The position numbers and the translations under genes were made by a program. This document shows positions 60,196 through 64,000 of a stretch of DNA of 64,000 bases, one piece after another (positions within the stretch are counted from its first letter, which is position 1; each line of letters starts with the position of its first letter). This DNA is from an uncultured Lachnospiraceae bacterium (lineage in GTDB: Bacteria; Bacillota; Clostridia; Lachnospirales; Lachnospiraceae): positions 124,001-188,000 of the forward strand of contig CACZFI010000006.1 in NCBI GenBank assembly GCA_902780405.1, given 5' to 3'. The notes beneath the pieces were generated by a model that saw only the letters and a program-made list of their open reading frames with translations, made no database searches and was not told the DNA's origin.

Positions 60196-61055
60196 AGTTC
60201 GATATCTATCACACCGTCATATACGACTTTCGCCGGGCCTGTCATATAGACCCGGTTTTTCTTTTGATCAAAACGGATCTTCAAATCTCCGCCAAGCAGA
60301 CGGATCTTCACCTCATCCTCCGTATAACCGTTCAGGATGCAGGCTACCACGGATGCGCACGCTCCCGTTCCACAGGCAAGCGTCTCACCGGATCCGCGCT
60401 CCCAGACACGCATCTTTACAAAGCTTCGATCTACAAGTTCCACAAACTCCGCATTGACACGTCTCGGGAACATGGGGTGATTCTCAAAAAGCGGTCCCAC
60501 CGTCTCTATGGGAAAATGGTCCACGTCCTTGATAAAGCTTACGCAATGCGGGTTTCCCATCGAAACACAGGTGATCCGATACTCCTCTTCACCGATGGTC
60601 ACCGGCATATCCTGCACGCGGTCGATTCCGGCTGTCACAGGCACCTCGGAAGCCGTAAGGATGGGTGCGCCCATATCAACCGTAACCTCTGCAACATGTC
60701 CTCTGTCACTGTCTGTCTTTCCTTCAATGCGGAAGGTGAGTTCCTTGATCCCCGCCAGAGTCTCCACGGTTACCACTTCTTTGTCCGTCAGACCGTAATC
60801 ATAGACATACTTTCCGACACAGCGGATTCCGTTTCCGCACATCTCGGACTGCGATCCGTCCGCGTTGTACATCTCCATGGTGAAATCCGCAACCTCTGAG
60901 GGCTTGATCAGGATCAAACCATCCGAACCGATACCGAAATGTCTGTCGCTTACGGCTACCGCAAGCTCCGATGCTCTTTCGATCTTCTCCTTGAAGCAAT
61001 TGACATATACATAGTCATTGCCGATACCTTCCATCTTTGTAAATGCAAACTTCAT
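60192..61055 (-). CDS. dapF: Diaminopimelate epimerase
   Basis: DapF converts LL- to meso-diaminopimelate for lysine and peptidoglycan. The 287-residue protein has the two catalytic cysteines: Cys73 in MCGNGIRC and Cys228 in ACGTGACAS. Other family motifs are GNDYVYVN and FDQKKN. It follows the second ABC-2 permease by three bases and seems to be carried as the last gene of the exporter operon. The upp stop on the other strand overlaps the end. Confidence 0.96.
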   Translation of the reverse strand: MKFAFTKMEGIGNDYVYVNCFKEKIERASELAVAVSDRHFGIGSDGLILIKPSEVADFTMEMYNADGSQSEMCGNGIRCVGKYVYDYGLTDKEVVTVETLAGIKELTFRIEGKTDSDRGHVAEVTVDMGAPILTASEVPVTAGIDRVQDMPVTIGEEEYRITCVSMGNPHCVSFIKDVDHFPIETVGPLFENHPMFPRRVNAEFVELVDRSFVKMRVWERGSGETLACGTGACASVVACILNGYTEDEVKIRLLGGDLKIRFDQKKNRVYMTGPAKVVYDGVIDIEL

Positions 61056-61058
61056 AAT

Positions 61059-62198
61059 CTAACCTCTTTTTCTGTTGCCGATTTCCGCGACGACGGTTCC
61101 GAATGCTATGCATGCGATTCCGAACAAAAGCTGGATTCCCATGCAGTCAAGACATTCGATAAGCCCGCTGCCGGTCTTGACTCTTTCTGTTGTTTCTATG
61201 TACCAGTAGGTGGGAAGAAATCTTCCGACCCTCTTCACGCTCTCACCAAGCAGGGCAACCGGAACAAAACAGCCGCCCAGGAACGCCATCGCCAGAGAGA
61301 GCACCGTAGTGATCATACCGGATTGCGCCGTATTCTTCAGCGGAAGCATGGAAAGCATGGTTGCGATCATGGATACCGTCAAAGTAAACGCAAGCAGGTT
61401 CAAAAGCAGTGTGACCAGTTCCTCCGTTTCTTTTCCCTTTCCTTCCATCAGCAGGAAAAGTCCCGCCATCAGAAGAAATACCACCATCGCAAAGGACATG
61501 GTGCCAAGCATCAGTTCAAAAGTCCGCTTTCCCGCAGGGTAGGCTGCGACTAAATTTCTGTCGTGGATCTCCTTTCTCCGGAAGCGAAGCAGCACCGGCA
61601 GAAGGCCCGACAGGATAATTCCCATCAATCCATAGGGAAGAAATGCGATCATGGAGGAAGCGATTCTCGTGTCGTTCTCCTCGCCCACCATGGTAACCAG
61701 CCGTCCGTAATCGGCAGCCACCACAGCTTTTTTATGCGCGTCCTCGATCTTCATATCAAGATTCACATAGTCTCTTAAATGTGTCAGATAAGCATCAATC
61801 TGGCTCTCGATGTACATACCGGCCGGAAGCCCGTCATCCGCTACCATGCGGATCTTTACGTCATCCCACTCAGCCAGCCAGCCTGTTTCGAATCCCTCGG
61901 GAATCTCAACATACGCCACGATGGTCTCATAGTAGAGCAGATCCTTCAGTGTGTCCTCGTCGTAATCTCCTTCCTTCAGCGTATGGATCCCACCGAGGTA
62001 CTCTGTCAGACACTTTGAAAGATTGGTATTGTCATGATCCACCACCAGGATGGTGTAACCCTCCTGCTTGAACATCCTTCCGCCGTCATCACCCGACCGA
62101 CCTACGATGGCACAAAGTGCCAGGATGATAATGATATAGACGATTACGCCGACCTTGTATTCGCGGAGCACCTTCCAAAATGCTTTATAAACTGTCAT
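61059..62198 (-). CDS. ABC-2 type transporter permease
   Basis: The 379-residue permease has one N-terminal helix (about 18-38), an extracytoplasmic domain of about 150 residues, and five to six helices at the C-terminal end (about 185-370), the layout of YhgE/YhaP-like ABC-2 exporters (LMGIILSGLLPVLLRF; FLGGCFVPVALLG). It pairs with the preceding permease (overlap 14 bases) and the ATPase further upstream. The substrate is unknown; drug, lantibiotic or lipid export is typical. Confidence 0.87.
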   Translation of the reverse strand: MTVYKAFWKVLREYKVGVIVYIIIILALCAIVGRSGDDGGRMFKQEGYTILVVDHDNTNLSKCLTEYLGGIHTLKEGDYDEDTLKDLLYYETIVAYVEIPEGFETGWLAEWDDVKIRMVADDGLPAGMYIESQIDAYLTHLRDYVNLDMKIEDAHKKAVVAADYGRLVTMVGEENDTRIASSMIAFLPYGLMGIILSGLLPVLLRFRRKEIHDRNLVAAYPAGKRTFELMLGTMSFAMVVFLLMAGLFLLMEGKGKETEELVTLLLNLLAFTLTVSMIATMLSMLPLKNTAQSGMITTVLSLAMAFLGGCFVPVALLGESVKRVGRFLPTYWYIETTERVKTGSGLIECLDCMGIQLLFGIACIAFGTVVAEIGNRKRG

Positions 62199-63384
62199 AG
62201 CTCCGCCTCCTTCCCATCAGGCTTCCCGCCGTAAGAAAGGCCACGGAAAGAACAACCATATAAGTGACGGCCCGAGTAAGCCTTTCTCCCGGCCCGTAAG
62301 TGTTCAGGCTGTAAAATGCATCGGTGATCACCGCAGAAGGATTGATCCTGTTGATGATCGGTGCATGTTCTTCCACCACTGCCTTCATATTGTGAACCAT
62401 CAGGCCCGCCAGGAAACCACCCACAAGGGTGATCACGGTAAGCAGTGATTCCTTCTTCTCATATCCCGAACTTCCGATGTGTGCCACCAGATAGCCAAGG
62501 GATACGCCAAGCAGAGTGCCGAGGGCCGTGATCAGGAACAGATAACCGTAACTTCCGCCAAAACGGATCCCAAGCACAAAGATCAGATAGCACAACACCA
62601 CGCTCGTCGCAATGAGCTGCAGCACGTAGACCGCAGCTACGGAGGTAAGCTCATAGATCACCTTCGAATAAGGCGCGAGTTCGATTCTCTTTCCGACCTC
62701 TTCGATATTTGCGGCGGTCCGAACCGTACTCTGAAGGGATGCCAGCGAGCAAAACAGGCAGACCATGGCGATCAGATTATAGAAGTAGGTCACCATGGGG
62801 TCCTTGTTCTCACCCGACATTGCCTCCCGCACAACCGACGACTCCAACACATCATCTATAGATGCGGACATCTGCCGCAGGTAAGCCCTGTAATGTACCG
62901 GATTATACGCATACAATTCCGTCAGATAGTCCATCTTGGCCTGCAGCTCACCCACAAGCATCGTGAGGATACTTTCGGACAGTCCGTTCTCTCTGACGGT
63001 AAGTGACAATGCGAGCGGAGGCAGTTCCGCATTCTCCGTCAGTTTCTTTTGATCAAGGGTTACATAGATAATCCCTGACACCTCTCCCTCGGAAAGTGCG
63101 GTTTTCGCCGCATCCTCCGACATCTCCGTGGCATGAAGAAGCGGCGTACCGTCGTCCTGCTCCATGGTATCAAGCATATCCGCAAGTCCCTCGAATTCAT
63201 ATCCGTTCATATCCGTGATCACCAACGCCGTCTCTATGGTATCGATGGTCTGGCTGCTGTAAATGTCCTTAAACGCCGCATAAAAAAGCGTGCCGAGCAG
63301 GATACCGAAGATCATGGTCCAGAAGACTGCGGTCTTATTACGAAGGGCCAGTTTGAAATTGGTCACGAAAATTCGTACAGCCAC
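62185..63384 (-). CDS. ABC-2 type transporter permease
   Basis: The 399-residue permease has the same plan as its downstream partner: an N-terminal helix (about 16-38), an ectodomain of about 160 residues, then six helices (about 210-390). The GTG start at 63384 is within the ATPase stop (TAGTG), so translation is coupled. Together with the downstream permease it would make a heterodimeric export channel. Confidence 0.87.
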   Translation of the reverse strand: MAVRIFVTNFKLALRNKTAVFWTMIFGILLGTLFYAAFKDIYSSQTIDTIETALVITDMNGYEFEGLADMLDTMEQDDGTPLLHATEMSEDAAKTALSEGEVSGIIYVTLDQKKLTENAELPPLALSLTVRENGLSESILTMLVGELQAKMDYLTELYAYNPVHYRAYLRQMSASIDDVLESSVVREAMSGENKDPMVTYFYNLIAMVCLFCSLASLQSTVRTAANIEEVGKRIELAPYSKVIYELTSVAAVYVLQLIATSVVLCYLIFVLGIRFGGSYGYLFLITALGTLLGVSLGYLVAHIGSSGYEKKESLLTVITLVGGFLAGLMVHNMKAVVEEHAPIINRINPSAVITDAFYSLNTYGPGERLTRAVTYMVVLSVAFLTAGSLMGRRRSYDSL

Positions 63385-64000
63385 TATGCATCTCCCTTTC
63401 CGCGTTTCTTGCCTGTTTTCTTTTTATCCGTCTTCTCTTCCGGTATCTCCTCCGTATCCCGAAGCTCCTTACCGGTGATTTCCAAAAAGACATCGTTTAA
63501 CGTAGGAAGCTCGGAGTAGATTCTCTGATACTTCAGATTATTGACTTCAAGATAGTCCAGAATGGATACGATATTCTGCTTTCCGCCCGCACAGCGGATG
63601 GTCAGTCTGTCTGCACGGTACTCCACCTCATAGACACGCGGAAGTTTCAGGATCTTGTCCACCTCTTCCGCAGGCAGTTTTCGAATATCGACGATGACAT
63701 TCTCCGTGTTCTTGATCCTGCTCTTTAACTCCTCGGCAGTGCCCTCTGCTAAAGCCTTTCCCTTGTCCATGATCATGATTTTGGTACAGATCTGCTCCAC
63801 CTCTTCCATGTAATGCGTGGTATAGACGATGGTTGCGCCCCGCTTGTTTAAGTCCACGATATTCTCGAGGATTTTATTTCGACTCTGCGGATCCACCGCT
63901 ACCGTGGGCTCATCAAAGAAAATGAGCTCCGGCTTATGTACGATACCGCAGGCGATATTGAGTCTTCTCTTTAAACCGCCGGACAGTTTGCCGGGCTTGA
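63384..64000 (-). CDS. ABC-2 exporter ATPase, partial (N-terminus beyond right edge)
   Basis: The 205 visible residues begin before the signature motif KLSGGLKRRLNIACG and include Walker B LIFFDEPTVAVDPQS and the H-loop YTTHYMEE. In the Walker B region the usual GLD is replaced by AVD, a small variation. The C-terminal 80 residues form the extra domain typical of DrrA-like ATPases, ending with a Lys-rich tail (DKKKTGKKRGKGD). The open frame continues past 64000, so its true start is not visible. It is the first visible gene of an operon ending in dapF. Confidence 0.9.
   Translation of the reverse strand, partial: KPGKLSGGLKRRLNIACGIVHKPELIFFDEPTVAVDPQSRNKILENIVDLNKRGATIVYTTHYMEEVEQICTKIMIMDKGKALAEGTAEELKSRIKNTENVIVDIRKLPAEEVDKILKLPRVYEVEYRADRLTIRCAGGKQNIVSILDYLEVNNLKYQRIYSELPTLNDVFLEITGKELRDTEEIPEEKTDKKKTGKKRGKGDA

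Overview
The window looks like a chromosomal segment from an anaerobic, Gram-positive member of the Clostridia, most likely Lachnospiraceae. The evidence is strong AGGAGG-type ribosome binding sites, the oxygen-independent (Cbi-type) cobalamin pathway, a Lsa/Vga-like ABC-F protein, a split B12-dependent methionine synthase, GH32/GH43 enzymes, a solitary AmrS-type radical SAM enzyme and many GGDEF proteins. No rRNA, tRNA, CRISPR array, transposase or prophage block was seen. The family assignment is inference; I could not run a comparison.

Layout. 1-8634: a leftward cobalamin operon (cbiD, cbiF-cbiG fusion, cbiH, cobK-cbiE fusion, cbiA, cobT, cobC, cobD running off the left edge), with a terminator separating it from a CarD-like regulator (8685-9185). 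9306-17671: a 70-residue unknown protein with its own palindrome and promoter, an OmpR-type two-component system, an XRE + LytTR regulator pair, an FtsX-type ABC transporter, and a transport protein whose solute-binding lobes are in reversed order and fused to a permease; a membrane-anchored phage-tail-type lysozyme (17686-18741) lies just upstream of it. 18834-29907: a cytosolic LacI-sensor diguanylate cyclase, acyl-CoA ligase, small Cys-rich membrane protein, MATE exporter, lipid kinase, rhomboid, Fe-S aldo/keto reductase, TruA, PPK2-type phosphotransferase and an aquaporin.

29931-40332: a membrane protein/HTH pair behind a palindromic operator, AmrS, GH32, an ABC-F gene with a leader that looks like an antibiotic-responsive attenuator, GH43, a 537-bp gene-free stretch containing a 414-bp element with 18-bp perfect terminal inverted repeats, a GH3 hexosaminidase, a membrane protein and an AraC regulator. 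40333-46772: a zinc/manganese-type ABC operon with tandem 11-bp repeats over its promoter, divergent from metF - stand-alone MetH activation protein - metH. 46758-64000: a giant MacB-like ABC protein with internal ectodomain repeats, a GGDEF-EAL protein, a VWA/MoxR/glycerol-1-phosphate dehydrogenase operon, two tandem 7TM diguanylate cyclases with upp, and an ABC-2 exporter operon ending in dapF.

How the parts connect: the cobalamin genes make the cofactor that MetH needs. Four genes encode GGDEF-family proteins (three likely cyclases, one likely phosphodiesterase), pointing to active cyclic-di-GMP signalling. The best candidates for something undescribed are the structured element at 36626-37066, the ABC-F leader, the lobe-swapped permease fusion, the MacB-like ectodomain repeats, and two genes (cbiD and the VWA gene) with identical leaderless-looking promoter geometry.
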